NCBI GenBank assembly: GCA_040376995.1
Contig: JBEIPP010000043.1
Location: 1-21,430, forward strand
Length of the DNA: 21,430 nt
DNA from: UBA4416 sp040376995
Lineage (GTDB): Bacteria; Bacteroidota; Bacteroidia; B-17B0; Aurantibacillaceae
Direction: 5' to 3'
In this document: positions 14,576-21,430 of the stretch, in pieces
How positions within the stretch are numbered: the first letter of the stretch is position 1
Layout: the number at the start of each line of letters is the position of its first letter
Made by a program: the position numbers and the translations under genes
The notes under the pieces: model-generated
Database searches by the model: none
The model's input: the letters and a program-made list of their open reading frames with translations, nothing else
What the model was told of the DNA's origin: nothing

Positions 14576-16357
14576 TTATTTTGATTGAATTTTCACTTCA
14601 TTACTATCCACTTTTCTTTTAGCATCTTTTACCTTAATACCAGCACTACTCCCATTCTTTTTCACTTCTTTTTGAACATCAATTTCTTCATCAAAAACAT
14701 TATTATGGTCATCCACAGATATTAACCCATCGCAATCAACACATTTTAAACCATTTTCAGTCATTGTCCAACGACGGTTTATCATATCTCCATCGTAAGT
14801 ATTGGTTACATTTTCGATATCGTAAATCATATTTTCTAAAGATTTGTCCAAGTAAATTGTTTTACCTACAGGTAACTTTACAATAATACTTAAATCTTGA
14901 AATCTAAATTTATCAGCATTGTTTACTTTAAATAAATTATCAAATTCAATTAAACTATCTGTTTGAGATAAAATGTAAGAAATGTTTTTTGCTCTTTCTG
15001 TTGCAGTGAACTTATTTGCACCTTTTGCTTCTTTTACCACTACTAAAGAAATTTGATCGGTTTGAGATTTGATAATATTTAATTGAGCATGACCTAGTAA
15101 ATATTTCATTTTATTTTTAGATTCAATCATATAATCATTATCTCCTCTGCTGTGGCGATGATAATTACGCTCCCCTTCTTCGTCATCATCACTGTCGTGT
15201 AATTCGTTGGAATTAACAGGTGTTTCGTGCATTTTTAAAAACAGTACATCTTTTTGAACTACATTAAAATTCTCTCTCACTTTAGCAGTTTTGTTAAAGT
15301 CACTTAATGTTTTACCGATTATATATAACGTTAATAAAAAACCAATTAACCAAATAATTCCTGCACTTAAATTTACCCAACGATTAGAATATTTAGTTTT
15401 AAATAAGATCTTCACGCCACCATAAATCAACATAATAATTGGCACGCCAGCAAACATTACTATTCCTAATATGCCTAAATAAAAATCCTGTCCATCTAAT
15501 AATAATAAGTCAACCCATTCGCCAACGCTTGAACCATCAGCTATAAAAGACAATCCAAAAACAGAACTAGATAATCCTAAAAAGAAAATGATGCCAATTA
15601 TCACCATAAAAACACCTACAATTTTCAGCAACACTCTTCCTATGCTAGTTAAAACGTTACCAAAAAAATCTACAACTTTCTCTATGGTATTTAGAGGAGC
15701 CAAGCGACTATCGGCAGCCATATTCTTAAAATCATCTCCGTATTTCTCCATACGTTTTTTTAATTGATCCGCTTCTTCTTTTACAGCTTTTGAAATATTA
15801 TTAATATCCGCTCTCTCTCCTTTCATTGCTAATTTTTCGGCTGTAGTTTTAGCTTCTGGAATTGCTATCCAAAGAATAAGATAAACCCATAAACTCATTC
15901 CAAAAGCAAAGGTTAATAAAGCCATTGCAATTCTTATCCAAACAACATCAATATCAAAATAGGCTGCAATTCCAGAACATACGCCACCTACAACTTTACT
16001 ATCGCCATCACGGTATAAGCGCTTTTTTATTGGTTCATTAGAGGTGTTTGTATTTTCTTTTGAGTCGTTTTCGGAAGATGTATTTTCATTAGAATCGCCT
16101 GCAAACTCTTCTGGTTTACCCATGCTATCCATTACATATTCCACATCGCTCATTAATACCACTTGTTTAATTGGGCTAGTTTTACTTTGCAACATTTCGG
16201 CAATACGAGCTTCAATATCACTCATAATTTCGCTACCACCTTCGGCTTTATTAAAATAGCCTCTAATAGTCGTTAAATATTTACTCAACTTTTCAAAAGC
16301 ATCTTCTTCTATATGAAAAATAATGCCGCTTATATTTATGGTTACTGTCCTATTCAT
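14576..16357 (-). CDS. PspC-domain membrane protein, 593 aa
   Basis: The N terminus (1-88, MNRTVTINISGIIFHIEEDA) is the small cytoplasmic domain usual before PspC in Bacteroidota. An acidic Asn/Ser-rich linker (89-108) follows. The PspC domain is at about 112-172: KRLYRDGDSKVVGGVCSGIA, AYFDIDVVWIRI, and an LWVYLILWIAIPE helix. After a charged coiled region (about 175-215) come at least three further membrane helices (about 240-350). A soluble C-terminal half has an Asp/Glu/His-rich patch (HDSDDDEEGERNYHRHSRGD) and ends in a Lys-rich tail. PspC proteins sense or counter envelope stress; in E. coli PspC works with PspB, but the Bacteroidota forms are stand-alone and paired with PadR. The start lies 13 bases after the PadR stop, so the two are co-transcribed. 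Confidence 0.88.
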   Translation of the reverse strand: MNRTVTINISGIIFHIEEDAFEKLSKYLTTIRGYFNKAEGGSEIMSDIEARIAEMLQSKTSPIKQVVLMSDVEYVMDSMGKPEEFAGDSNENTSSENDSKENTNTSNEPIKKRLYRDGDSKVVGGVCSGIAAYFDIDVVWIRIAMALLTFAFGMSLWVYLILWIAIPEAKTTAEKLAMKGERADINNISKAVKEEADQLKKRMEKYGDDFKNMAADSRLAPLNTIEKVVDFFGNVLTSIGRVLLKIVGVFMVIIGIIFFLGLSSSVFGLSFIADGSSVGEWVDLLLLDGQDFYLGILGIVMFAGVPIIMLIYGGVKILFKTKYSNRWVNLSAGIIWLIGFLLTLYIIGKTLSDFNKTAKVRENFNVVQKDVLFLKMHETPVNSNELHDSDDDEEGERNYHRHSRGDNDYMIESKNKMKYLLGHAQLNIIKSQTDQISLVVVKEAKGANKFTATERAKNISYILSQTDSLIEFDNLFKVNNADKFRFQDLSIIVKLPVGKTIYLDKSLENMIYDIENVTNTYDGDMINRRWTMTENGLKCVDCDGLISVDDHNNVFDEEIDVQKEVKKNGSSAGIKVKDAKRKVDSNEVKIQSK

Positions 16358-16370
16358 TTGATTTAATTTT

Positions 16371-16706
16371 TTATTCTTGTTTATTAATGGTTTTATTTAC
16401 GGCATCTAAGAGTTCATACCACGATTGATGTAATTCTTTTAAATAAGTAGTACCAATTTCGGTAAGCATATAATATTTACGTGGCGGTCCCGAGGTACTT
16501 TCTTCCCATCTGTAAGTAAGCAATCCTGTGTTTTTTAATCTGGTTAAAAGTGGATAAAGAGTTCCTTCTACTACTACTAACTTTGTTTCTTTTAATTTCT
16601 CAATAATTTCGGTTGGATAAGCGTCGCCTTGAGAAAGTATAGAAAGTATGCAGAGTTCTAGAACACCTTTACGCATTTGTGCTTTTGTGTTCTCTGAATT
16701 TACCAT
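16371..16706 (-). CDS. PadR family transcriptional regulator, 111 aa
   Basis: This is a winged-helix repressor of the PadR family. The N-terminal domain shows the family pattern: MRKGVLELCILSILSQGDAY, PTEIIEKLKE, VVEGTLYPLLTRLKNTGLL (recognition helix) and the wing SGPPRKYYMLTEIG. A short C-terminal helix (YLKELHQSWYELLDAVN) mediates dimerisation, the PadR-s2 type. In Bacteroidota this gene commonly precedes a PspC-domain gene, as here, and is thought to control that operon. A dyad that could be its operator lies upstream at 16963-16978. Confidence 0.92.
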   Translation of the reverse strand: MVNSENTKAQMRKGVLELCILSILSQGDAYPTEIIEKLKETKLVVVEGTLYPLLTRLKNTGLLTYRWEESTSGPPRKYYMLTEIGTTYLKELHQSWYELLDAVNKTINKQE

Positions 16707-16733
16707 AATTATATTTTTTTAAAATTTAATACT

Positions 16734-16979
16734 TTATGTATTGTTTACTTTCAGTTTATCCATCTTTAATTTCATAAACTGTGCTTCGATCGATTTTTTA
16801 AAGTTTCATTTTGTGCATTTGCTACTACTAAATTTACTTTACCAATTTCATTTACTATAAATATTTCATTTACTTTTTCTTCTTGATTAAAATGCAATAA
16901 TAGATCAGATAATTTAACATGCTCCTTAATTGTTATATTTTCAAACGATCTTAATACTATGTCAAACTTACTAGTTTGC
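16734..16979 (-). pseudogene. Remnant of a small gene upstream of padR, no start codon and one frameshift
   Basis: This stretch is clearly coding in character on the minus strand. One frame reads TSKFDIVLRSFENITIKEHV, KLSDLLLHFNQEEKVNEIFI and VNEIGKVNLVVANAQNETLK. It then fails, and another frame continues KSIEAQFMKLKMDKLKVNNT to a TAA at 16734-16736. The switch is at the six-A run (T6 on the plus strand, 16794-16799); one extra A would join the frames. An in-frame TAG stands immediately before the first codons and there is no ATG, GTG or TTG in the open part, so the 5' end is missing too. The pattern loosely recalls small secreted flavobacterial proteins with an 'F.I..E..I..L.V......LE..I...L' core, but I cannot assign a family. 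It ends 27 bases upstream of padR. Confidence 0.5.
16963..16978. promoter_or_regulatory. Dyad operator candidate for PadR
   Basis: CAAACT (16963-16968) and AGTTTG (16973-16978) are perfect inverted repeats with a 4-base centre. The dyad lies just downstream of a minus-strand -7 box, over the expected transcription start, where a repressor would act. Confidence 0.4.
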
Positions 16980-16983
16980 TAAA

Positions 16984-16991
16984 CAAAGATA
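16984..16991 (-). promoter_or_regulatory. -7 element (TATCTTTG) upstream of the padR-pspC region
   Basis: On the minus strand TATCTTTG fits TAnnTTTG exactly. No clear TTG -33 box is present 18-21 bases upstream, so strength is uncertain. It is the best promoter candidate for the degenerate gene, padR and pspC. Confidence 0.4.
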
Positions 16992-17091
16992 TATATTTTA
17001 TAAAGTACCTTGTTATACATAATACTAATGAAAATCACAACTATCTGATAATCAATGATAATATTTTTTAGGTAAAGATTTAAAAAGCAAG

Positions 17092-17099
17092 TATATTTG
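17092..17099 (+). promoter_or_regulatory. -7 element (TATATTTG) of the TerC-family gene
   Basis: TATATTTG fits TAnnTTTG and ends 16 bases before the ATG at 17116. No good -33 TTG box is seen at the usual distance. Confidence 0.4.
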
Positions 17100-17115
17100 C
17101 GTTTTAAATAAAAAT

Positions 17116-17916
17116 ATGCACAGTTTTGCTTCCGATTTATCCAGTTTACTTTCTATAAATGGACTTGTTACCTTAATAACTTTAACCATTCTTGAAATTA
17201 TATTAGGAATTGATAATATCATATTCATATCAATAGCTGTTGACAAACTTCCTCGAGAACAGCAATCCAAAGCTAGAACAATAGGTTTATTATTAGCATT
17301 AGTAGTTAGAACTGTTCTATTGTTTTTTGTTGGATATATTGCAGGCTTAAAAGAACCTTTTTTTTACATAGCTAGTTATGGTATTTCCGGAAAAGCCTTA
17401 ATATTATTAGGTGGAGGACTATTTTTATTAATAAAAACTTGGCAAGAAATTCAAGAAAACATTCATGGCGATGAGGATGAAATTGGTCATGGCAAAAAAG
17501 GAAAATCAACGTTTAATGCTATTATTATGCAAATCATTATTATTGATTTTGTGTTCTCTTTTGATAGTATTTTAGCGGCTGTAGGGCTTTCGGGCGTTGT
17601 TTTAATTATGGTTTCAGCGGTAGTTATTTCAATGATTTTAATGATTTTGTTTTCGGGATTAGTTGCTGATTTTATCAATAAAAATCCAGGAATAAAAATG
17701 ATTGCTCTTTCCTTTTTATTAGTAATTGGAGGTATTTTAGTGGCGGAAGCTTTAATTGATAGTTATAATACTACTCTACCACATGAGCAACATATTGAAT
17801 TGAATAAAAACTACGCTTATATAGCTTTAGCTTTTGCAATGATGATTGAGTTATTTAACATCAAGGAAAGAAAAATTAAAAGAGTTAAAGATTTTACTCA
17901 AGACGATAAGGAATAA
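17116..17916 (+). CDS. TerC family integral membrane protein, 266 aa
   Basis: The protein has about seven membrane helices and both acidic signature motifs of the TerC family: EIILGIDN in helix 1 (E27, D33, N34) and IDFVFSFDS in the middle (D145, F150, D151). A cytoplasmic loop between them is charged (about 110-132, ENIHGDEDEIGHGKKGK). TerC-like proteins are linked to tellurite resistance and, in better-studied cases, to manganese or calcium export and loading of metals onto exported proteins; the acidic membrane residues are the presumed ion site. No other ter genes are nearby, so tellurite resistance as such should not be assumed. The gene has its own -7 element. Its stop is only 2 bases from the stop of recO on the other strand, with no hairpin terminator between them. 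Confidence 0.9.
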   Translation: MHSFASDLSSLLSINGLVTLITLTILEIILGIDNIIFISIAVDKLPREQQSKARTIGLLLALVVRTVLLFFVGYIAGLKEPFFYIASYGISGKALILLGGGLFLLIKTWQEIQENIHGDEDEIGHGKKGKSTFNAIIMQIIIIDFVFSFDSILAAVGLSGVVLIMVSAVVISMILMILFSGLVADFINKNPGIKMIALSFLLVIGGILVAEALIDSYNTTLPHEQHIELNKNYAYIALAFAMMIELFNIKERKIKRVKDFTQDDKE

Positions 17917-17918
17917 TT

Positions 17919-18644
17919 TTACATATCGTTTACCATTTCTTGCATCACTTGATAAGACTTCATATCCATTAATCCAGGTATTTGCATTTTATAATAATGA
18001 AGCAAACAATCTAAAAGAGCCAATCTTTCGCTCCTATTTATTTTTTTTTGATTTGAGAGCGAATGGGCAAATAAATCCGCAAACAATTCTGACTGCCAAA
18101 AATCAAATCCAAGTGGAAAACTTTTTATTGTAGATTGAAACTTTCCTTCCAATGTATCAAAATATGCCAAATGCTTATCTCTGTTGTTTGAAGGATAAAA
18201 ACCTAAATGCTTGGTTAACTCCAATAAAAAATAAATATGAGTGTCTATATATCCATCTTCTGCTTTATCTAACCATTGGTAAGTATGGCAAATTAAATCA
18301 AACAAATCATCATTAGGTATTTGTTCTTTTAAAGTCTTATACAACACTTCGTTTAAAAATTGGGCAATACACAATTTACTAAAATTAGACTGTAAATCGG
18401 TGTACACAAATAAACACTTTACTTCGCTTAATTGCTGAATATCTTTATTTTCTTTTAAAGAAAGAACAAATTCAATTTGTGTTAGTGGCTGTATAACCCC
18501 TGATTTAATTTTTGCTTTTGGTCCATTACCAACATTAATATTAGCTGATATTAATCCAAAATCTTTGGTATAAATTTTTGAAATAATTTTCTTATCGGCA
18601 TATTTAATGTTGTGCAAAACAATGCCTTGTGTGGTACAAAGCAT
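17919..18644 (-). CDS. recO: DNA repair protein RecO, 241 aa
   Basis: RecO loads RecA onto SSB-coated single-stranded DNA together with RecR and anneals complementary strands. The N-terminal OB-fold is recognisable: TTQGIVLHNIKYADKKIISK followed by IYTKDFGLISANINVGNGPK, with the basic GPKAKIKSG strand that binds DNA. The helical C-terminal domain has LCIAQFLNEVLYKTLKEQIP and LLELTKHLGFYPSN. The Cys4 zinc finger found in some RecO proteins is absent, as is usual in Bacteroidota. The length is normal. Its ATG shares one base with the stop of porZ (TAATG), so translation is probably coupled. Confidence 0.9.
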   Translation of the reverse strand: MLCTTQGIVLHNIKYADKKIISKIYTKDFGLISANINVGNGPKAKIKSGVIQPLTQIEFVLSLKENKDIQQLSEVKCLFVYTDLQSNFSKLCIAQFLNEVLYKTLKEQIPNDDLFDLICHTYQWLDKAEDGYIDTHIYFLLELTKHLGFYPSNNRDKHLAYFDTLEGKFQSTIKSFPLGFDFWQSELFADLFAHSLSNQKKINRSERLALLDCLLHYYKMQIPGLMDMKSYQVMQEMVNDM

Positions 18645-20977
18645 TAATTTACAATCAATAATTTTGTTGTGGCAGATTTATCTCCACTTGCTGTAGAACA
18701 ATAAATTAAATAAACACCACTAGCTACTTTTGTACCACTAAATGACTTCATATCCCACTCTAATTGTCCTCCTTGTGATTTTTTTGACCACACTAAATTT
18801 CCACTCACATCTGTAATTTTCACTTCAGATTCATCAATTAAACCAATAATACTTACAGAGCCAGAATAGCCGGGGCGAACTGGATTTGGATAAGCGTGAA
18901 CATTAGTATATTCTTCAAAGCCCTTAATAATAGATGTTCTGTATGATTGTACTCCTGCATCTGTAGCTATAAAAACATCTCCTGTTGTTTCATCTGTTAC
19001 TATATCTCTAATTAAATTAGAATATAATGGGCTGTTATCTTTAGTAAAATGAGAAATTTCTTCCTGTCCATCAGCTGATAAACAATAAACACCTGAACTT
19101 TCAGTTCCTATCCATTTTCTATTTACACCATCTGTTGCAATAGCAGTGATGACATCATTTTCTAGTAATATTTTAGTTTGTCCGTCTTGATCTATTAATA
19201 TTTGCTGGCTATCCCAATTTGATGATGTAAAAACGTTTTCGGGATTATAAAATACGGCAACACCCTTTGCGGTTCCTACCCAAATATGTCCATCTTTATC
19301 TTCGCATATAGAATAAATATCAAGAGAAGGTAAATATCCATTACCTATTGCAGTAGTTAAGAATTTAGTATTAGAAGAATTTGGTTGACTTAAACCAATA
19401 GCATCTTTATAAACTAACAATCCTTGATTTCTTGGAACAACAATCCATGCCTGATTATTTTTATCTATTAAAATTTTAGAGATAGCTTGTTGTACTATAA
19501 ACTGTTCAAAATTTAAACCTATCCAATTTGAGCTGCCCTTTTTTAAGACATTAACCGCTTTTTTACCTAATTGCAAACCCATCCAAATATTCGAATTTTT
19601 ATCGAAACTAACCGCTGATACAAAAATGCCAAAACCAGCATTTGCACTTAATAAAGATGGGGTTGCTGAGCCGTAATTTTTATATTGATTGTTTTTCATT
19701 TCAACAAGTCCATGATCCATACAACCAAATACATAATGATTGATATCATTAGGATCGATAGCCACACAATTAATATCTCTAACCGTATCCGACAAAGTGG
19801 AAGGAAAATTTGTCCAATCATTATTTTTATAAATATTAGGTTGTATATATCTATACTGATTCGTAAAAGTTGGACCTAAATTTATTGGGGCAACCATTAA
19901 TGTTCCATCTTTAATTTCTATATCATTTGAATAATTATTTTTTGGGCCATTAACTGCTATTTGTTCATTTGGAGACCAATTAGCGCCTCCTGATTTAATT
20001 AAACCATATCTGCTGTCAGCTACCCATAACAAATCATCGTTATCGTAAAAAACATCGTTTATAGAAGCATTATCGAATCCATAATTTGTTAAATAATTTA
20101 TTCTAGAGTTTTGATTATTATAAATAGCTGCTCCAAATTGATCTATTATCAATAATCTATTTTTGTAAGAAAAATCTAAAATTTTTTTATTTTCAAATCC
20201 CGAATAATTAAAATTTACGCTGTATTTAACCCAACCAGAAGATGTATAATTATACAAAGTATCTCGAAGTGAATTATTAGATTTTAATTTTTCTGAATAA
20301 TTAGTAATAATTACGCCATTAAAATTTACAATAGAATTGAACGGTCCGATAGGTAGACCTGTGTTTAAAGGTAACCAATTTTGAAAATTACTTAAGTTTT
20401 TACTTTTATTTCCGTAATAAATACCTTGCGGAGTTGCTGCAAAAAAAGCAGAGTCATTTTTAGTAACCTGATACACCGCTACATTTGTAGTGCCATTACC
20501 AATGTAATACGTATCCTTAATTTCTAGTTTATCTGTATCAAAAACAACAATACCAAAACCGCAAGATAAATAAGCTAAACTTCCTGAAAAATAAACATCA
20601 TTAATTGTTTTATTCCCTGTGATAATTTTTCTTTTAATATCAGACACATTGATAATCTTACCATCAGGTTTTATAACATCAATATTTGTATTATTATAAA
20701 TAACTAATACATTATCGTTGTTAGGGTTTCTTTTTAATAAAAATACTCCAACATCAGATAGCCCTTCGATTTTTGTTAATTTTTTCACTTCATTATCAGA
20801 AACATTATAAGTTGCTAATCCCGATCCATTTGAAACATAAACCATATCTCCAACCTTTGCTACACCATTGGCATTGTTATAGGATAAATGATCGACCCAT
20901 TGACCTACTTTTACTTGCGAAAAAGAAAACAGACTAAAGAATATAAATAAAGAAAAAAAACTTTTTTTAGATAGCAT
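18644..20977 (-). CDS. porZ: PorZ, T9SS surface attachment component, 777 aa
   Basis: PorZ is a cell-surface part of the T9SS attachment complex and, in Porphyromonas, delivers anionic lipopolysaccharide to the PorU sortase. A signal peptide (about 1-21, ending SFSQ) leads to the family's conserved start QWVDHLSYNNANGVAKVGDM, then YNVSDNEVKKLTKIEGLSDV and GFGIVVFDTDKLEIKDTYYI. The body consists of two beta-propellers with repeated strands such as NDVFYDNDDLLWVADSRYGL, KDGHIWVGTAKGVAVF and VNRKWIGTESSGVYCLSADG. The C terminus is a T9SS sorting-type domain (about 695-777): AYPNPVRPGYSGSVSI, VKITDVSGNLVW, GVYLIYCSTASGDKSATTKL. Length and order match the family. It forms a two-gene unit with recO. 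Confidence 0.87.
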   Translation of the reverse strand: MLSKKSFFSLFIFFSLFSFSQVKVGQWVDHLSYNNANGVAKVGDMVYVSNGSGLATYNVSDNEVKKLTKIEGLSDVGVFLLKRNPNNDNVLVIYNNTNIDVIKPDGKIINVSDIKRKIITGNKTINDVYFSGSLAYLSCGFGIVVFDTDKLEIKDTYYIGNGTTNVAVYQVTKNDSAFFAATPQGIYYGNKSKNLSNFQNWLPLNTGLPIGPFNSIVNFNGVIITNYSEKLKSNNSLRDTLYNYTSSGWVKYSVNFNYSGFENKKILDFSYKNRLLIIDQFGAAIYNNQNSRINYLTNYGFDNASINDVFYDNDDLLWVADSRYGLIKSGGANWSPNEQIAVNGPKNNYSNDIEIKDGTLMVAPINLGPTFTNQYRYIQPNIYKNNDWTNFPSTLSDTVRDINCVAIDPNDINHYVFGCMDHGLVEMKNNQYKNYGSATPSLLSANAGFGIFVSAVSFDKNSNIWMGLQLGKKAVNVLKKGSSNWIGLNFEQFIVQQAISKILIDKNNQAWIVVPRNQGLLVYKDAIGLSQPNSSNTKFLTTAIGNGYLPSLDIYSICEDKDGHIWVGTAKGVAVFYNPENVFTSSNWDSQQILIDQDGQTKILLENDVITAIATDGVNRKWIGTESSGVYCLSADGQEEISHFTKDNSPLYSNLIRDIVTDETTGDVFIATDAGVQSYRTSIIKGFEEYTNVHAYPNPVRPGYSGSVSIIGLIDESEVKITDVSGNLVWSKKSQGGQLEWDMKSFSGTKVASGVYLIYCSTASGDKSATTKLLIVN

Positions 20978-21035
20978 ACCGTAATAACGAAAAGGAAAAT
21001 GAATTATTGTAACTAATGTGCATAAATTTAATACT

Positions 21036-21043
21036 TATATTTG
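21036..21043 (+). promoter_or_regulatory. -7 element (TATATTTG) upstream of tRNA-Arg
   Basis: TATATTTG fits TAnnTTTG and ends 11 bases before the first tRNA base, the spacing expected for a tRNA promoter with a short leader. The -33 box is not clear. Confidence 0.45.
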
Positions 21044-21054
21044 TTAAATAAAAT

Positions 21055-21126
21055 GGCTTTGTAGTACAATGGATAGTATTTGGGTTTCCGAAGCCTACGA
21101 TTCAGGTTCGATTCCTGACAGAGCCA
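21055..21126 (+). tRNA. tRNA-Arg, anticodon CCG
   Basis: All arms fold: acceptor GGCTTTG with CAGAGCC (one G-T pair), D-stem GTAC/GTAT, anticodon stem TGGGT/GCCTA, and T-arm TCAGG-TTCGATT-CCTGA. The anticodon loop TTCCGAA gives CCG (21088-21090), which reads the CGG arginine codon. Discriminator A is at 21126. The CCA end is not encoded. Confidence 0.95.
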
Positions 21127-21184
21127 CTTTTTAAAATTAACTTTATAGCAATAACAATACTTTTAAGACATAATGTTATTTATT

Positions 21185-21204
21185 TTCCCCACATATTCCC
21201 CACA
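21185..21204. repeat. Tandem 9-bp direct repeat TTCCCCACA, 11-bp period
   Basis: TTCCCCACA occurs at 21185-21193 and again at 21196-21204. The 11-bp period places both on the same face of the helix. The position 59 bases past a tRNA gene fits arm-type binding sites of a tyrosine integrase, though no integrase gene is in the window. Confidence 0.45.
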
Positions 21205-21232
21205 ATAGATAAAAATCGTAATTAATAGGTAT

Positions 21233-21259
21233 AAAAAAAGCGGACTGTTATATTCGCTT
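21233..21259 (-). terminator. Minus-strand terminator candidate
   Basis: Read on the minus strand, AAGCG (21255-21259) pairs with CGCTT (21238-21242), extended by a wobble pair, and a T-run follows (A-run 21233-21239 on the plus strand). The stem is short. It would serve a gene coming from beyond the right window edge. Confidence 0.35.
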
Positions 21260-21430
21260 ATCTTTTAATTACTCTTTTTATCTCTATTTTAGATTAAACC
21301 CAGATTACGCATTAGAAAATCTATTACGAGCTGAAACCTCTTCAAAACAGAACGCTTTGCCACTTTTTCTCCTTCATCATAGTGGTTACTATGCTTCAGT
21401 CAAAAAAGTGTCTGTTTTATTAAGCTTTCA

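Larger units (their letters stand above)
21127..21430. other. Non-coding region downstream of the tRNA, possible edge of an integrated element
   Basis: No complete gene is visible. It contains the tandem TTCCCCACA repeats, a minus-strand terminator candidate (both listed separately), and from about 21290 to the window end a stretch of different composition. On the minus strand that stretch is open for 37 codons and would read HSNHYDEGEKVAKRSVLKRF, ending at the TAA at 21289-21291. It has no proper start and looks like the border or leader region of an insertion sequence cut by the window end. This is a weak inference from memory of similar sequences. Confidence 0.35.

Noticed and set aside
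17846..18133. 95-codon plus-strand frame spanning the TerC and RecO ends
   Set aside because: It overlaps two well-supported genes and has no recognisable protein features.
21185..21204. DnaA boxes or replication origin suggested by TTCCCCACA repeats
   Set aside because: Each copy differs from TTATCCACA at two positions, and there is no DnaA or DnaN gene and no box cluster nearby.
1..21430. CRISPR array or known defence cluster
   Set aside because: No regularly spaced direct repeats and no Cas, restriction, retron, CBASS or toxin-antitoxin proteins were seen in any frame.

Overview
The window is AT-rich, gene-dense DNA from a member of the Bacteroidota, most likely a flavobacterium-like organism. 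Evidence: a type IX secretion (T9SS) component (PorZ), two proteins ending in T9SS sorting domains, two TonB receptors with an N-terminal carboxypeptidase-regulatory-like domain, the Bacteroidota-specific HYC_CC_PP family, several promoters of the Bacteroidota type (TTTG, about 18-20 nt, TAnnTTTG), and start codons without strong Shine-Dalgarno sequences. Rank below phylum is inference.

Layout. (1) 1-3055, plus strand: the 3' end of a SpoIIE/PP2C-type phosphatase; an alpha-oxoamine synthase family PLP enzyme with a strong terminator; a very small cysteine-rich lipoprotein at 2079-2222; a REP-like palindromic element; and a small secreted protein broken by a one-base frameshift. (2) 3085-6238, minus strand: a probable copper or heavy-metal operon (HYC_CC_PP protein, secreted HMA protein, TonB receptor) driven by a near-consensus promoter and interrupted by a dispersed-repeat-like segment. 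(3) 6318-8357, plus strand: NAD-dependent DNA ligase LigA with an unusual 12-residue insertion that carries a palindromic repeat motif. (4) 8358-8647: a long intergenic stretch. (5) 8648-14360, minus strand: CPA2-type cation/proton antiporter, a second TonB receptor, and a PCMD-domain protein whose T9SS sorting tail is out of frame. (6) 14576-16979, minus strand: PspC-domain membrane protein, PadR regulator, and an upstream degenerate gene with a promoter and dyad operator candidate. (7) 17116-20977: TerC family protein (plus strand), converging on a porZ-recO pair (minus strand). (8) 21055-21126: tRNA-Arg(CCG), followed by non-coding DNA with tandem TTCCCCACA repeats that may be the edge of a mobile element.

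How the genes relate. PorZ and the sorting-domain protein belong to the T9SS secretion route. The HMA, HYC_CC_PP and TonB genes look like one metal-handling unit. PadR and PspC form an envelope-stress-type operon that is probably autoregulated. I see no clearly new defence or biosynthetic system. The most unusual items are the repeat-derived insertion inside ligA, the tiny lipoprotein, three single-base poly-A/T frameshifts in three small genes, and a terminator-like hairpin 12 nt before a TonB receptor start codon.
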